The notes beneath the pieces were generated by a model. That model was not told where the DNA came from. It saw nothing but the letters and a program-made list of their open reading frames with translations, and made no database searches. Shown piece after piece: positions 44,014 to 52,723 of a stretch of DNA of 64,000 bases. The stretch is taken from NCBI RefSeq assembly GCF_012524205.1, contig NZ_JABACI010000002.1, positions 496,001 to 560,000 of the forward strand, given 5' to 3'. The position numbers and the translations under genes are program-made. Numbering within the stretch: the first letter of the stretch is position 1; each line of letters begins with the position of its first letter. Origin of the DNA: Microbacterium salsuginis. GTDB lineage: Bacteria; Actinomycetota; Actinomycetes; Actinomycetales; Microbacteriaceae.

Positions 44014-44060
44014 ATGCTATCCACGCGACGCGGACGACCACGATGGGGAGCATTCCCCAT
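44014..44060 (-). promoter_or_regulatory. T7SS cassette 3 promoter with ATGGGGA palindrome
   Basis: Minus-strand -10 TAGCAT (44014-44019), 23 nt, then ATGGGGA-GCAT-TCCCCAT (44043-44060). One base differs from the other two palindromes and all three continue with GCC on the plus strand. It lies 36 nt past the purH stop. Confidence 0.62.
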
Positions 44061-44096
44061 GCCCGGTCGCACGTCGCACCCGCAGGTGTGCGGGTC

Positions 44097-45701
44097 TCAG
44101 TGGAAGAAGTGGCGCTCGCCGGTGAAGAACATCGTGACGCCGGCAGCCTGCGCGGCCGCGATGACCTCGTCGTCGCGCACCGAGCCGCCGGGCTGCACGA
44201 TCGCCGAGACGCCGGCGTCGAGAAGCACCTGCGGTCCGTCGGCGAAGGGGAAGAAGGCGTCGGATGCCGCAACCGAGCCGGCCACGCGGTCGCCCGCCCG
44301 CTCCACGGCCAGCCGGCAGGAGTCGACGCGGTTGACCTGGCCCATGCCGATCCCGACCGTGGCCGAGCCCTTTGCCAGCACGATGGCGTTGGACTTGACG
44401 GCACGGCAGGACTTCCACGCGAAGATGAGGTTCGTCATCTCCTCGTCGGCGGGACGCTCGCCCGACACCAGCTGCCAGTCCTTCGCGACGGATTCGATGT
44501 CGTCGGGGAACCGGTCGGCGTCCTGAAGGAGGAGTCCGCCCGACACCAGCCGCACGTCCATGCGCTCCTGCTGCCAGTCGGCGGGCAGCTTCAGGATGCG
44601 CAGATTCTTCTTGAGGCGGAAGACCTCGAGCGCCTCGGGCTCGAAGTCGGGCGCCACGATCACCTCGGTGAAGATGTCGCGCAGGTTCTCGGCCATCTTG
44701 AGCGTGACGGTGCGGTTGGCTGCGATCACGCCGCCGAACGCCGAGACGGGGTCGCACTCGTGAGCACGCAGGTGGGCGCTGGCGATGGGGTCGAGGGCGT
44801 GGGGCGCCGTGACGGCGATGCCGCACGGGTTCGCGTGCTTGATGATCGCCACGGCGGGCTTGACCATGTCGAACGCGGCGCGCAGGGCGGCGTCGGCGTC
44901 GACGTAGTTGTTGTAGGACATCTCCTTGCCCTGTAGCTGGGTGGCCTGGGCGATGCCGTGACCGCCGTTGCGCGTGTAGATCGCGGCGCGCTGGTGGGCG
45001 TTCTCGCCGTAGCGCAGCGTCGCGAGCCGCTCGGCCTTGATGGTGAGGTGGGCCGGCAGGTCCTCTTCGGTGAGCGTGCCCTCCGAGAACCAGGTCGCCA
45101 CGGCACGGTCGTACTCGGCGGTGTGCGCGAAGGCGCGCGCGGCGAGTTCGCGGCGCTGCACGAGGCTCGTGCCGCCGGTGCCGAGCGACTCGATGACCGC
45201 CGGGTAGGACGACGGCGAGACGACGATGGCGACGTTGGCGTAGTTCTTCGCCGATGCGCGCACCATGGCGGGGCCGCCGATGTCGATCTGCTCGACGACG
45301 TCGTCGCCCTGGGCGCCCGAGCGCACGGTCTCGACGAACGGGTAGAGGTTGACCACGACCAGTTCGAACGGCTCGATGTCGAGGTCGGCGAGCTGCCGCT
45401 CGTGGTCCTCCAGTCGCAGATCGGCCAGCAGCCCGGCGTGGACGCTCGGGTGCAGCGTCTTCACGCGACCGTCGAGCGACTCGGGGAACCCCGTGACGCT
45501 CGCGACGTCGGTGACGGCGAACCCGGCGTCGCGGATGGTCGCTGCCGTCGACCCGGTCGAGACGATCTCGACGTCTGCGGCGACCAGCGCCTCGGCGAGC
45601 TTCAGCAGGTCGGTCTTGTCGCTGACCGAGACGAGCGCACGACGGACGGGCACGACGTCGCGGGTGCGGTACAGGGCGGGGTCGTGGCTCGGTCCGGCCA
45701 T
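44097..45701 (-). CDS. purH: Bifunctional AICAR formyltransferase / IMP cyclohydrolase
   Basis: 534 residues from ATG at 45701, with GAGGAG 8 nt upstream. It catalyses the last two steps of IMP synthesis. The N-terminal methylglyoxal-synthase-like cyclohydrolase domain reads [40 protein letters not shown] and [20 protein letters not shown]. The transformylase domain includes [27 protein letters not shown] and the C-terminus [20 protein letters not shown]. It is co-oriented with purN, 29 bp downstream of it, as in other Microbacteriaceae. Confidence 0.97.
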   Translation of the reverse strand: MAGPSHDPALYRTRDVVPVRRALVSVSDKTDLLKLAEALVAADVEIVSTGSTAATIRDAGFAVTDVASVTGFPESLDGRVKTLHPSVHAGLLADLRLEDHERQLADLDIEPFELVVVNLYPFVETVRSGAQGDDVVEQIDIGGPAMVRASAKNYANVAIVVSPSSYPAVIESLGTGGTSLVQRRELAARAFAHTAEYDRAVATWFSEGTLTEEDLPAHLTIKAERLATLRYGENAHQRAAIYTRNGGHGIAQATQLQGKEMSYNNYVDADAALRAAFDMVKPAVAIIKHANPCGIAVTAPHALDPIASAHLRAHECDPVSAFGGVIAANRTVTLKMAENLRDIFTEVIVAPDFEPEALEVFRLKKNLRILKLPADWQQERMDVRLVSGGLLLQDADRFPDDIESVAKDWQLVSGERPADEEMTNLIFAWKSCRAVKSNAIVLAKGSATVGIGMGQVNRVDSCRLAVERAGDRVAGSVAASDAFFPFADGPQVLLDAGVSAIVQPGGSVRDDEVIAAAQAAGVTMFFTGERHFFH

Positions 45702-45730
45702 GGCGGATCTCCTCGGTGCTGGGGACGAAG

Positions 45731-46339
45731 TCAGGGTGCGGGGGCGCGGGAGGCGGCCTGCGCGGCGAGGTCGAGGTCGCCGGTCGCGATGCGGCGCACG
45801 ACGTCGATCAGCAGTCGCCGCTCCACGGGCTTGATGCGTTCGTGCAGGGTGTGCTCGTCGTCGCCGGCGAGCACGGGCACGCGCTCCTGAGCGAGGATCG
45901 GGCCGCTGTCGACCCCGGTGTCGACCAGGATGACGCTGGCTCCGGTCTGGTCGACGCCGGCGGCGAGCGCGTCGCGGACGCCGTGCGCGCCCGGGAACTC
46001 GGGCAGGTAGGCCGGATGGGTGTTGATGATGCGCGGCGACCACTCGTCGACGAGCGCGGCGGGCAGGAGCCTCATGAGTCCGCTCAGCACGACCAGGTCG
46101 GGCTGCCACACGGCGAGCTGGGCACCGAGCTCGGCGCCCCACTCCTCACGGCTTTCGAACTGCGCGTACGGGACCATGAACGTGGGGATGCCGTACTCCT
46201 CGGCATGCGCGAAGCCCTCGGCTTCGCGGTCCGCGCCGACGACGACGACGCGAGCGGGGTAATCGGGGTCGGCGGCCGCGTCGAGCAGGGCTCGCAGATT
46301 CGACCCTGTGCCCGAGATGAGAACGGCGACCGAGAGCAC
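45731..46339 (-). CDS. purN: Phosphoribosylglycinamide formyltransferase
   Basis: 202 residues from GTG at 46339. It transfers a formyl group from 10-formyl-tetrahydrofolate to GAR in purine synthesis. Motifs: [15 protein letters not shown] at the N-terminus, [37 protein letters not shown] with the catalytic Asn/His, and [17 protein letters not shown] with the catalytic Asp. TAGACT lies 6 nt upstream, so the transcript is probably leaderless. The normal neighbour upstream in related genomes is the DUF6350 gene; here a sugar operon of about 7.5 kb lies between. Confidence 0.96.
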   Translation of the reverse strand: MLSVAVLISGTGSNLRALLDAAADPDYPARVVVVGADREAEGFAHAEEYGIPTFMVPYAQFESREEWGAELGAQLAVWQPDLVVLSGLMRLLPAALVDEWSPRIINTHPAYLPEFPGAHGVRDALAAGVDQTGASVILVDTGVDSGPILAQERVPVLAGDDEHTLHERIKPVERRLLIDVVRRIATGDLDLAAQAASRAPAP

Positions 46340-46345
46340 CCGGTC

Positions 46346-46351
46346 AGTCTA
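46346..46351 (-). promoter_or_regulatory. -10 box of leaderless purN promoter
   Basis: Minus-strand TAGACT, exactly 6 nt before the GTG of purN, with no ribosome site between. Confidence 0.5.
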
Positions 46352-46380
46352 GCCGGGGCGCGCGCGCCGCCCTGCGCGCG

Positions 46381-46456
46381 GGAGGACGGATGCCTCGGTC
46401 CGAGGCATCCGTCCTCCCGACCGCACCCGGCCAGGCCCCCCGGCAGCCGGGTGCGG
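46381..46456 (-). terminator. Tandem hairpin terminators after the GH130 operon
   Basis: First hairpin met by the transcript: CCGCACCCGGC and complement (46421-46431 / 46446-46456), 11 bp, 5 nt after the last stop. Second: an 18-bp perfect stem with a 1-nt loop (46381-46398 / 46400-46417; GGAGGACGGATGCCTCGG and complement). Together they isolate purN from the inserted operon. Confidence 0.75.
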
Positions 46457-46461
46457 CGTCT

Positions 46462-48504
46462 TCAGGACTGCGCGATCGCGAACCCTCCCGCGGGAAGCAC
46501 GATCGTGCCGCCACCCTGCATGCCGCGCTCGCGGACCAGCGCGCCCGACGCGTCGTAGACGCGCACCGACAGCGGCGTCGGCGACTCCCCGATGCGCACC
46601 GGCTGCGGCCGGTCGATCGTCGAGTGCACCAGCTCGGTGCTGCCCTCGCCGCTGAGCACCAGGCGTGACACGGCGGGCCGAACGATGAGCGCGTCGAGCA
46701 TCAGGGAGCCGCCGACCGCGTCGACCCGCACGGTCGTCGCACCGGCGGGCACATCGCGCTCGACGGAATGCGGCAGCAGCACGCCCGGGCTCGGCGAGAT
46801 CCCCTGGTCCGGGCCGACGATGTCGAGGTCTCCGAGCGGGCGGTGTCCGGTGCGCCACGTCGACGAGCTCTCGGCACCGGGCTCCGACCACACCACCGGC
46901 TCGATCGAGCGATCCACCGAAGCGGCGCCGAGGTCGAACACGGCGTGCGTGCCCGCGGTCAGGGTGAGCGCACCGCCCGACCAGAGCGACTCGCCCGTCC
47001 ACGGCACGGGTGCCGACACGACGCCCGTGGTGTCGACCGAGGATTCCGCCTCGACCAGGCTCAGCCCGTCGCGCGCCGACACCGTCGCGATCGTCGTGGC
47101 GCGCACAGCGAGGTCGGGCCGCGCGTCCAGCGCCAGCATCGTGAGCAGTCCGTGGATCGTGCTCTCGGCTCCGCTGTTGCGGTTGACGCCGCCGTCCGGC
47201 TGGATGCCGTCGAACGTCACGCCGGTGGCGGGGTCGTACATCGGCGTGCCGGCCGGGTTGGCGCCGAAGAACCATGCCGCCTGCATGGCAGCGAGGTCGG
47301 CGAACCCGGTCGAGCCCGTCGCGTCGGCCACCGCGACCAGCGACTGCACGCGCGAGTCCGCACCGTATGCGATCTGCACGCGATCGGCAGGCGTCGGGAA
47401 CCATCCGTTGTCGGGGCCTCCCGCGGTCAGCAGCGTCGTCGTGAACAGCGCCGCGTCGCGCGCCGCTGGTTCGGCGAGCGCCGGGTCCTCGAGGACGACG
47501 GATGCCGCCGCCAGTGCCGCCGGCATCTGCGAGCCCCATCCGTGCCACATGCTGCGCGACTGCGCCCAGGGCAGCACCGCACCGTACGGCCACGAGCCCA
47601 CGTCGCCGGCCGACATGGCGGCGATCCCCTCTGCCAGCTTGCGCAGAGCGTCGGCCGCGGCGGCGTCGTCCGGCATGGCGCGCACGCGCGCCGCGAGTCC
47701 GAGCACGGCCTCGGCCGAGGCATCCGCCCCGTCCACGATCAGCCACGCCGGCACGCGCATGCCGTCCGATTCCGCCCACTCGCCGTACCGCGACAGCACC
47801 TGCCGGTCGATCGCCGCGACGGCGAGCCCCAGGCGGTCTTCGAGGAAGGCGGCGAACTCGGGGTCGGCGTCCTGGAAGGCCGCATAGCCCTCGCCGAAGG
47901 CCCACACCGTCCGCGCGAGCCAATAGCTCGGCCCGGAATCCGACGGGTCGGGCAGCTCGACCGGCTCGGCCGACGGGTTCAACGTGCCGTCGGGCTGCAT
48001 CCACAGCACGACGTTGCCGGCGTTCGGCCCGTCGGCCGTCTGCAGGTAGGCGAGGCTGCGCAGCAGCTCGTACGCGGTGTCACGGCTCGTCTCGGCATCC
48101 GTCTGCTGCCAGTGCCGCAGGTACACGACGGCGGCGCGCGAGATGTCGTCGGCGTTGTAGGCGCCCTGCCCCCAGTGACCGGTCGCCGGGTCGAGCGGAC
48201 CGCCGCCGACCCGCTCGAATGTGCCACCGGGTCGCGCGTCGGCGTATGTCCACGGCATCACGAGCGACGGCTCCGCATCGAGGCGGTAGGTCGTGTGCCC
48301 CGGCACATCCGCCGGGGGCGTCGCCTCGTCGAGAAGGAACTCGAGATGCGCGAGCTCCGTCAGCGGGGCGACGGATGCCGCAGCCGGCGACTGCGCGTGT
48401 ACAGGCGCTGCGGCGGCGGGCGCGGCCACCGCGAGCGCCGACGCGAGTGCGACGGCGGCGGACGCCGCCATCACGCGTGCACCCCGTCGTGCGTGCGTGT
48501 TCAT
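46462..48504 (-). CDS. Secreted putative glycoside hydrolase with C-terminal carbohydrate-binding-like modules
   Basis: 680 residues. A Sec signal peptide (RRGARVMAASAAVALASALA, cleavage near AAAAPVHA) sends it outside the cell. Residues ~45-450 are helix-rich with repeated aromatic/Gly motifs (TGHWGQGAYNADDISRAAVV, WPYGAVLPWAQSRSMWHGWG, AAWFFGANPAGTPMYDPATG, GGVNRNSGAESTIHGLLTML), consistent with an alpha/alpha-toroid enzyme. The last ~220 residues are beta-rich (FDLGAASVDRSIEPVVWSEP, TTVRVDAVGGSLMLDALIVR) and look like sugar-binding jelly rolls. I cannot assign a family. As last gene of an operon with GH130 and an importer, it probably makes the oligosaccharide that the operon imports. Confidence 0.78.
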   Translation of the reverse strand: MNTHARRGARVMAASAAVALASALAVAAPAAAAPVHAQSPAAASVAPLTELAHLEFLLDEATPPADVPGHTTYRLDAEPSLVMPWTYADARPGGTFERVGGGPLDPATGHWGQGAYNADDISRAAVVYLRHWQQTDAETSRDTAYELLRSLAYLQTADGPNAGNVVLWMQPDGTLNPSAEPVELPDPSDSGPSYWLARTVWAFGEGYAAFQDADPEFAAFLEDRLGLAVAAIDRQVLSRYGEWAESDGMRVPAWLIVDGADASAEAVLGLAARVRAMPDDAAAADALRKLAEGIAAMSAGDVGSWPYGAVLPWAQSRSMWHGWGSQMPAALAAASVVLEDPALAEPAARDAALFTTTLLTAGGPDNGWFPTPADRVQIAYGADSRVQSLVAVADATGSTGFADLAAMQAAWFFGANPAGTPMYDPATGVTFDGIQPDGGVNRNSGAESTIHGLLTMLALDARPDLAVRATTIATVSARDGLSLVEAESSVDTTGVVSAPVPWTGESLWSGGALTLTAGTHAVFDLGAASVDRSIEPVVWSEPGAESSSTWRTGHRPLGDLDIVGPDQGISPSPGVLLPHSVERDVPAGATTVRVDAVGGSLMLDALIVRPAVSRLVLSGEGSTELVHSTIDRPQPVRIGESPTPLSVRVYDASGALVRERGMQGGGTIVLPAGGFAIAQS

Positions 48505-48522
48505 GGGATTCTCGATCCTTTC

Positions 48523-49599
48523 TCAGCCGGCGTCGGTGCGCTCCAGGAGCGCGACGCCGATCTTGGAATCGGCCATGCCGTAGAAGACGAACAGGCGGCC
48601 GTCGACCTCTTCGATCGCCGTCGGGAAGACGACGTTGGGGACGATGCCGCTGCGCTCGTCCTCGGTCTCGGGCGCGAGCAGCGGCTCGGGGGTGCGTGCG
48701 ATCACGCGGGACGGATCGGCGGCATCCAGCAGGAGGGCGCCCGCGGCGTAGTTGACGCGCTGCTGCTGCGCGAACGCATTGTCGATGACACCGGTCACCC
48801 CGTGATGCAGCACGAGCCAGCCTTCGGGCACCCGCAGCGGCGGCGGGCCACCGCCGATCTTGACGTCCTCGAACGGATACTCGGGGCCGGCCACGAACCG
48901 ATGCTGCTCCCACAGGACGAGGTTCGAGAGGTCCTCGTGCACCGCCGCGAGCGGCACGTAGCTGATCCAGATGGATTGGCGCGGGTCCTCGATCCCTGCG
49001 GGCAGACGGACGCCCTGCCCGGGCTTGGTCTCGCTGAGATCCCACATGGGCCGGTGCAGCACCGCCAGTGCCTCGGTGCCGTCCGGGGCCGTCACGGGCT
49101 CGGGGAAGAACACCGTGTCCTTGTTGTGGAAGAGGTTCAGGTCCATGTCGAGCTCGTCCTGGTACCGGAACAGTGCCGGTCCCAGACGCCGCCACTCGCG
49201 CAGGTCGTCCGACACGGCGATCGCCGTGCGCGGTCCGAGCGGCCCATAGGCGACGTAGGTCATGACGTGCAGGCTCAGCGCGTCGATCCAGGTCGTGCGC
49301 GGGTCCTCGACACCGGCGTTGCCGGCGCCGCGCTCCCAGCCGCGGTCGGGCTCGAGCACCACGCCCTCGCGCTCGACAGCCACCGGGACGCCGTCTTCGA
49401 CGACGACGCGCGCGAGCCCCACGCGCGAGACGTTCCCCTCGGCGACGAGGCGCGGCAGCAGGTACAGCTCGCCGTCCGGACCCCGCCCGGAGGCGGGATT
49501 GAGCACGCCCTCGGCTTCGTTCGGATCGCCGGGCTGCGGCGTCATCACGACGCCCATCCGGGTCAGCCGGTACGGGATCGAGGGGGTTGTTCCGGGCAT
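48523..49599 (-). CDS. GH130 family phosphorylase/hydrolase (beta-mannoside-type)
   Basis: 358 residues; ATG at 49599 follows AAAGG by 6 nt, although an ATG at 49605 overlapping the permease stop is possible. The five-bladed propeller signatures of GH130 are present: NPASGRGPDGELYLLPRLVA, GVEDPRTTWIDALSLHVMTY, NKDTVFFPEPV, WISYVPLAAV, KIGGGPPPLRVPEGWLVLHH and FYGMADSKIGVALL. GH130 enzymes phosphorolyse or hydrolyse beta-1,2- or beta-1,4-mannosides and act in the cytoplasm, as here (no signal peptide). The subgroup cannot be fixed by eye. It works on the cargo of the upstream importer. Confidence 0.9.
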   Translation of the reverse strand: MPGTTPSIPYRLTRMGVVMTPQPGDPNEAEGVLNPASGRGPDGELYLLPRLVAEGNVSRVGLARVVVEDGVPVAVEREGVVLEPDRGWERGAGNAGVEDPRTTWIDALSLHVMTYVAYGPLGPRTAIAVSDDLREWRRLGPALFRYQDELDMDLNLFHNKDTVFFPEPVTAPDGTEALAVLHRPMWDLSETKPGQGVRLPAGIEDPRQSIWISYVPLAAVHEDLSNLVLWEQHRFVAGPEYPFEDVKIGGGPPPLRVPEGWLVLHHGVTGVIDNAFAQQQRVNYAAGALLLDAADPSRVIARTPEPLLAPETEDERSGIVPNVVFPTAIEEVDGRLFVFYGMADSKIGVALLERTDAG

Positions 49600-49601
49600 G
49601 G

Positions 49602-50441
49602 TCATCCTTTCACTCCGGATCCGAGGTCGTTGCTGGTGAAATACCGCTGGAAGACGATGAACAGGGTCACCGCCGGGATCGCCAGCACGACGGCGCCGGC
49701 CATCATGGCGCCGAACGGGTTGGCGGTGGAGGCGGCGATGTTCGAGATGAAGTTCGCCAGCGAGACGGCGAGCGGCTGCATCGATGCCTCCTTGGTGATG
49801 AGGAACGGCCACAGGAACTCGTTCCACGGCCCGATGAAGGTCAGCAGCACGGCGGTCAGCAGCGCCGGACGAACGAGGGGCAGGGCGACGCTCCACAGCA
49901 GCCGGAACTCCCCCGCACCGTCGATGCGGGCCGCTGAGAACAGATCCTGCGGGAGCTGCAGGAAGTACTGCCGGAAGATCACGACAGCCGTCGAGTTGAT
50001 GAAGAACGGCACGATCATGCCGACGTACGTGTCGGACAGTCCGTAGTCCCGTGCGATCAGCACGTACAGCGGGATCATGAGCAGCTGGAACGGCACGACC
50101 TGCACCAGCAGCGCGAGCGCGAACGTCGCGCTGCGCCCTCGCCACTGCAGGACCGCGAGCGCGTAGCCGGCGAGGACGCCGAACACGACGGTTCCGAGCA
50201 GCACGCCCCCGGTGAAGATCCCCGAGTTGAGCAGCCCCTGGAACAGGTTGATCCGCTCGTTGATCGCGACGTAGTTGTCCAGCGTGAGGTTGGAAGGGTC
50301 GGGGAACGCGCCGGCCACGGTCGTGTCGACGTCGGTCTGCAGCGACCCGATCACCATGTAGTAGAAGGGGAACAGGAACGCCAGCGCGCCCAGGCTCAAC
50401 ACCACGTAGAGCGCGACCTTGCTTCCGAGTGCGCGCCTCAT
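49602..50441 (-). CDS. Sugar ABC transporter permease (MalG type), GH130 operon
   Basis: 279 residues, starting in an ATGA overlap with the preceding permease. Six membrane helices (first KVALYVVLSLGALAFLFPFY). The EAA-like loop is LFSAARIDGAGEFRLLWSVA followed by LPLVRPALLTAVLLTFIG; Glu/Ala/Ala is relaxed to Ser/Ala/Ala. It is the second channel subunit of the importer. No ATPase gene is in the operon, as in the mannan locus. Confidence 0.93.
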   Translation of the reverse strand: MRRALGSKVALYVVLSLGALAFLFPFYYMVIGSLQTDVDTTVAGAFPDPSNLTLDNYVAINERINLFQGLLNSGIFTGGVLLGTVVFGVLAGYALAVLQWRGRSATFALALLVQVVPFQLLMIPLYVLIARDYGLSDTYVGMIVPFFINSTAVVIFRQYFLQLPQDLFSAARIDGAGEFRLLWSVALPLVRPALLTAVLLTFIGPWNEFLWPFLITKEASMQPLAVSLANFISNIAASTANPFGAMMAGAVVLAIPAVTLFIVFQRYFTSNDLGSGVKG

Positions 50442-51424
50442 GTCTCGTCACCTCCCACGAACCGGCGCTGCAGCCACGCGATCACGAGCACGAAGAGGAT
50501 CAGGATCACGCCGATCGCGGCGGCCACGTCGGGGTTGCCCTGCTCGATCCCGCGCTGATAGATCAGCAGCACCGGCGACGTCGAGGCGCCGTTCGGGCCG
50601 CCGCCGCCGGTCAGCAGGTAGGGCTCGGTGAAGAGGTTGGCGCCCGTGATCGTCGACAGCAGCACCACCAGGAGCGTCGCCGGGCGCACGCCCGGGACCG
50701 TGACCGAGAAGAACTGCCGGATGCGGCCACCCCCGTCCGTCGAGACCGATTCGTACAGCTCTTTCGGCACGTTCTGCAGCGCCGCGAGGTAGAGCAGGAT
50801 GTAGAACCCGAGGCCCTTCCACGTGACGAAGAGCGCGATCGTCGGCATGGCGAGGGCGCTGTTGATGAGCCAGGACGGCTGCGGGGCGAGCGGACCGAGG
50901 ACGTTGTTGACCAGGCCGTTGCTCGAGAAGAGGAACAGCCACACCGCGACGACCGCGACCGACGCCGTCACGTACGGCACGTAGTAGCTCACGCGGAAGA
51001 ACGTGCGGGCGTGCACGACGCTGTTCAACGCGGTCGCCAGGACGATCGACAGCACGACGGTGAGGGGCACATTGATCAGCAGGAAGACGCCGACGTTACC
51101 GAACGACTGCCATACGTCCGGATCGGTGAGCACCTCGACGTAGTTCTCGAACCCGACGAACGGCCGCTCGACGTCGGCTCCCGGTGCGGCGAAGAAGTAG
51201 TCCTGGAACGACATCCACACCGCGAAGACGATCGGCCACGCGAACACCAGGATCACGAACACCAGATACGGCGCCGAGAACAGGATGCCGAGGGGCTGTG
51301 CACCCAGGATCCGTCGACGCGTGCGCCGCTCCGGCTGCGCCGGCGCCGCGGCGGGCGCGGCCGACCCGGCGCGGTCCGGGTCGTCCCCGGTCCGTCCGGG
51401 CGGCCCCGCCACCGTCGCGCTCAT
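50438..51424 (-). CDS. Sugar ABC transporter permease (MalF type), GH130 operon
   Basis: 328 residues, one base after the binding-protein stop. A disordered Ala/Pro/Arg-rich N-terminus (~45 residues) precedes six helices, the first being ILFSAPYLVFVILVFAWPIV. The EAA loop is ELYESVSTDGGGRIRQFFSV followed by TVPGVRPATLLVVLLSTITG. It pairs with the product of the next gene. Confidence 0.93.
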   Translation of the reverse strand: MSATVAGPPGRTGDDPDRAGSAAPAAAPAQPERRTRRRILGAQPLGILFSAPYLVFVILVFAWPIVFAVWMSFQDYFFAAPGADVERPFVGFENYVEVLTDPDVWQSFGNVGVFLLINVPLTVVLSIVLATALNSVVHARTFFRVSYYVPYVTASVAVVAVWLFLFSSNGLVNNVLGPLAPQPSWLINSALAMPTIALFVTWKGLGFYILLYLAALQNVPKELYESVSTDGGGRIRQFFSVTVPGVRPATLLVVLLSTITGANLFTEPYLLTGGGGPNGASTSPVLLIYQRGIEQGNPDVAAAIGVILILFVLVIAWLQRRFVGGDET

Positions 51425-51425
51425 G

Positions 51426-52712
51426 TCAGCCCGCCGCCAGTTCGTCGACCTCGGCTGCGGTGTCGGAGAGGAAGGCGTCGATCTCCGTCTCGCCGAAGAT
51501 CACCGACTCCGAGTAGCCGTCGCGGAACACCTGCCAGATCTCGACCGAGTTCGGCACGTTGGGCACCTCGACGGTGCGCGAGGTCTGGTCTCCGAACTGC
51601 TCGTAGGCGGGGTTCGCCGCGAAGTAGTCCGCGTACGTCTCGGTGAGGTTCGCACGCATCGGCATCTGCCCCGTCTCTTCGAGCCAGATCCCGTCCTGCT
51701 CCTCGCTGGTGGCGAACTTGAGCACATCCCACGCCGTCGCCTTGTTGTCGCACGCCGTGAACAGGCCGACGTTCTTGGCGTCGCTGAACGTCCACGTCTC
51801 CTCGGGGGCGGTGCCCTCCTGCGTCGGCACCGGGACGGCGCCCCAGTTCACGTCCTCGCCGTAGACGTCGATCGCCCACGGCCCGACGATCGCCATCGCG
51901 GCGTAGCCGTCGGCGAACGCGTCGCCCTGGTACTGCTCCTGCCCGGCCAGCTGCTCCTCATAGAGCGTGCGCCAGAACTCCGCGACAACCTGCCCGTCCT
52001 CGGAGTCGAACGTGGCCGCGCCGTCTTCGACGAGCAGCGTGCCGCCGGTCTGCGCGGCGTACAGCGGATAGAAGTCGAACCAGGACTGGAAGAACTCGCT
52101 CGTCGGCGCGGGGTTGATCGCATACGAGGCGACACCGGCCGCCTTGAGCGCCCGCGCGGTCTCGAGGAACTCGTCGTAGGTGGCCAGCGGCGGGTTCTCG
52201 GCGTCCAGTACCGCCTGGGCGAACATGTCCTTGTTGTAGAAGATCATGACCGGGTTGGACTTCCACGGCAGCTGGTAGAAGCCGCCGTCTTCGGACCGGT
52301 ACTGCTCGGCGACTTCTCCTGACCGCTCGGTGATGTAGTCGTCGCCGTCCTCGAACTCCGACAGGTTGACCAGTCCGCCCTGCTTCTGGAACCCCGGCAC
52401 CGCGGCGGGCGAGGTGTTGAAGATCAGGCACGGGGCGTTTCCGGCGGTGATCGCAGCGCCGATCACCTCTTCGCTCGATGCGCCCGCGGGGATCTCCTGT
52501 GCCTTGATCTGCTCGTCGGGGTTCTCGGCGTTCCACGCCTCGACCATCTGCTCACCCCACGCGATCTCGGCCTCGTTGTTCGAATACCAGATGGTGATCT
52601 CGCCGCGGCTGTCCATGCCGGCGTCGCCACCGCCGCCACCACCGCCGCCGCAGGCCGTCAGGGCCAGGACACCTGCCACGGCTCCCGCCGCCAGGATCAT
52701 GCGTCGTCGCAT
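51426..52712 (-). CDS. Sugar-binding lipoprotein of the GH130 operon importer
   Basis: 428 residues from ATG at 52712, chosen because AAGGAG lies 8 nt upstream; an ATG at 52727 coincides with that site. The signal MRRRMILAAGAVAGVLALTA-C has the lipobox LTAC followed by eight glycines. The mature protein is a family 1 binding protein (ITIWYSNNEAEIAWGEQMVE, PVMIFYNKDMFAQAVLDAEN, YAAMAIVGPWAIDVYGEDVN). It captures the ligand at the surface for the two permeases encoded next. Its start region overlaps the LacI gene end by design, with the ribosome site inside that gene. Confidence 0.93.
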   Translation of the reverse strand: MRRRMILAAGAVAGVLALTACGGGGGGGGDAGMDSRGEITIWYSNNEAEIAWGEQMVEAWNAENPDEQIKAQEIPAGASSEEVIGAAITAGNAPCLIFNTSPAAVPGFQKQGGLVNLSEFEDGDDYITERSGEVAEQYRSEDGGFYQLPWKSNPVMIFYNKDMFAQAVLDAENPPLATYDEFLETARALKAAGVASYAINPAPTSEFFQSWFDFYPLYAAQTGGTLLVEDGAATFDSEDGQVVAEFWRTLYEEQLAGQEQYQGDAFADGYAAMAIVGPWAIDVYGEDVNWGAVPVPTQEGTAPEETWTFSDAKNVGLFTACDNKATAWDVLKFATSEEQDGIWLEETGQMPMRANLTETYADYFAANPAYEQFGDQTSRTVEVPNVPNSVEIWQVFRDGYSESVIFGETEIDAFLSDTAAEVDELAAG

Positions 52713-52723
52713 CTCGTGCTCCT

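Noticed and set aside
31091..44060. The ATGGGGA palindromes as plain terminators
   Set aside because: They do lie downstream of stops (87, 24 and 36 nt away), but three unrelated upstream genes would not need the same sequence, and the distance to the next -10 is fixed at 22-23 nt. Kept as an alternative only.
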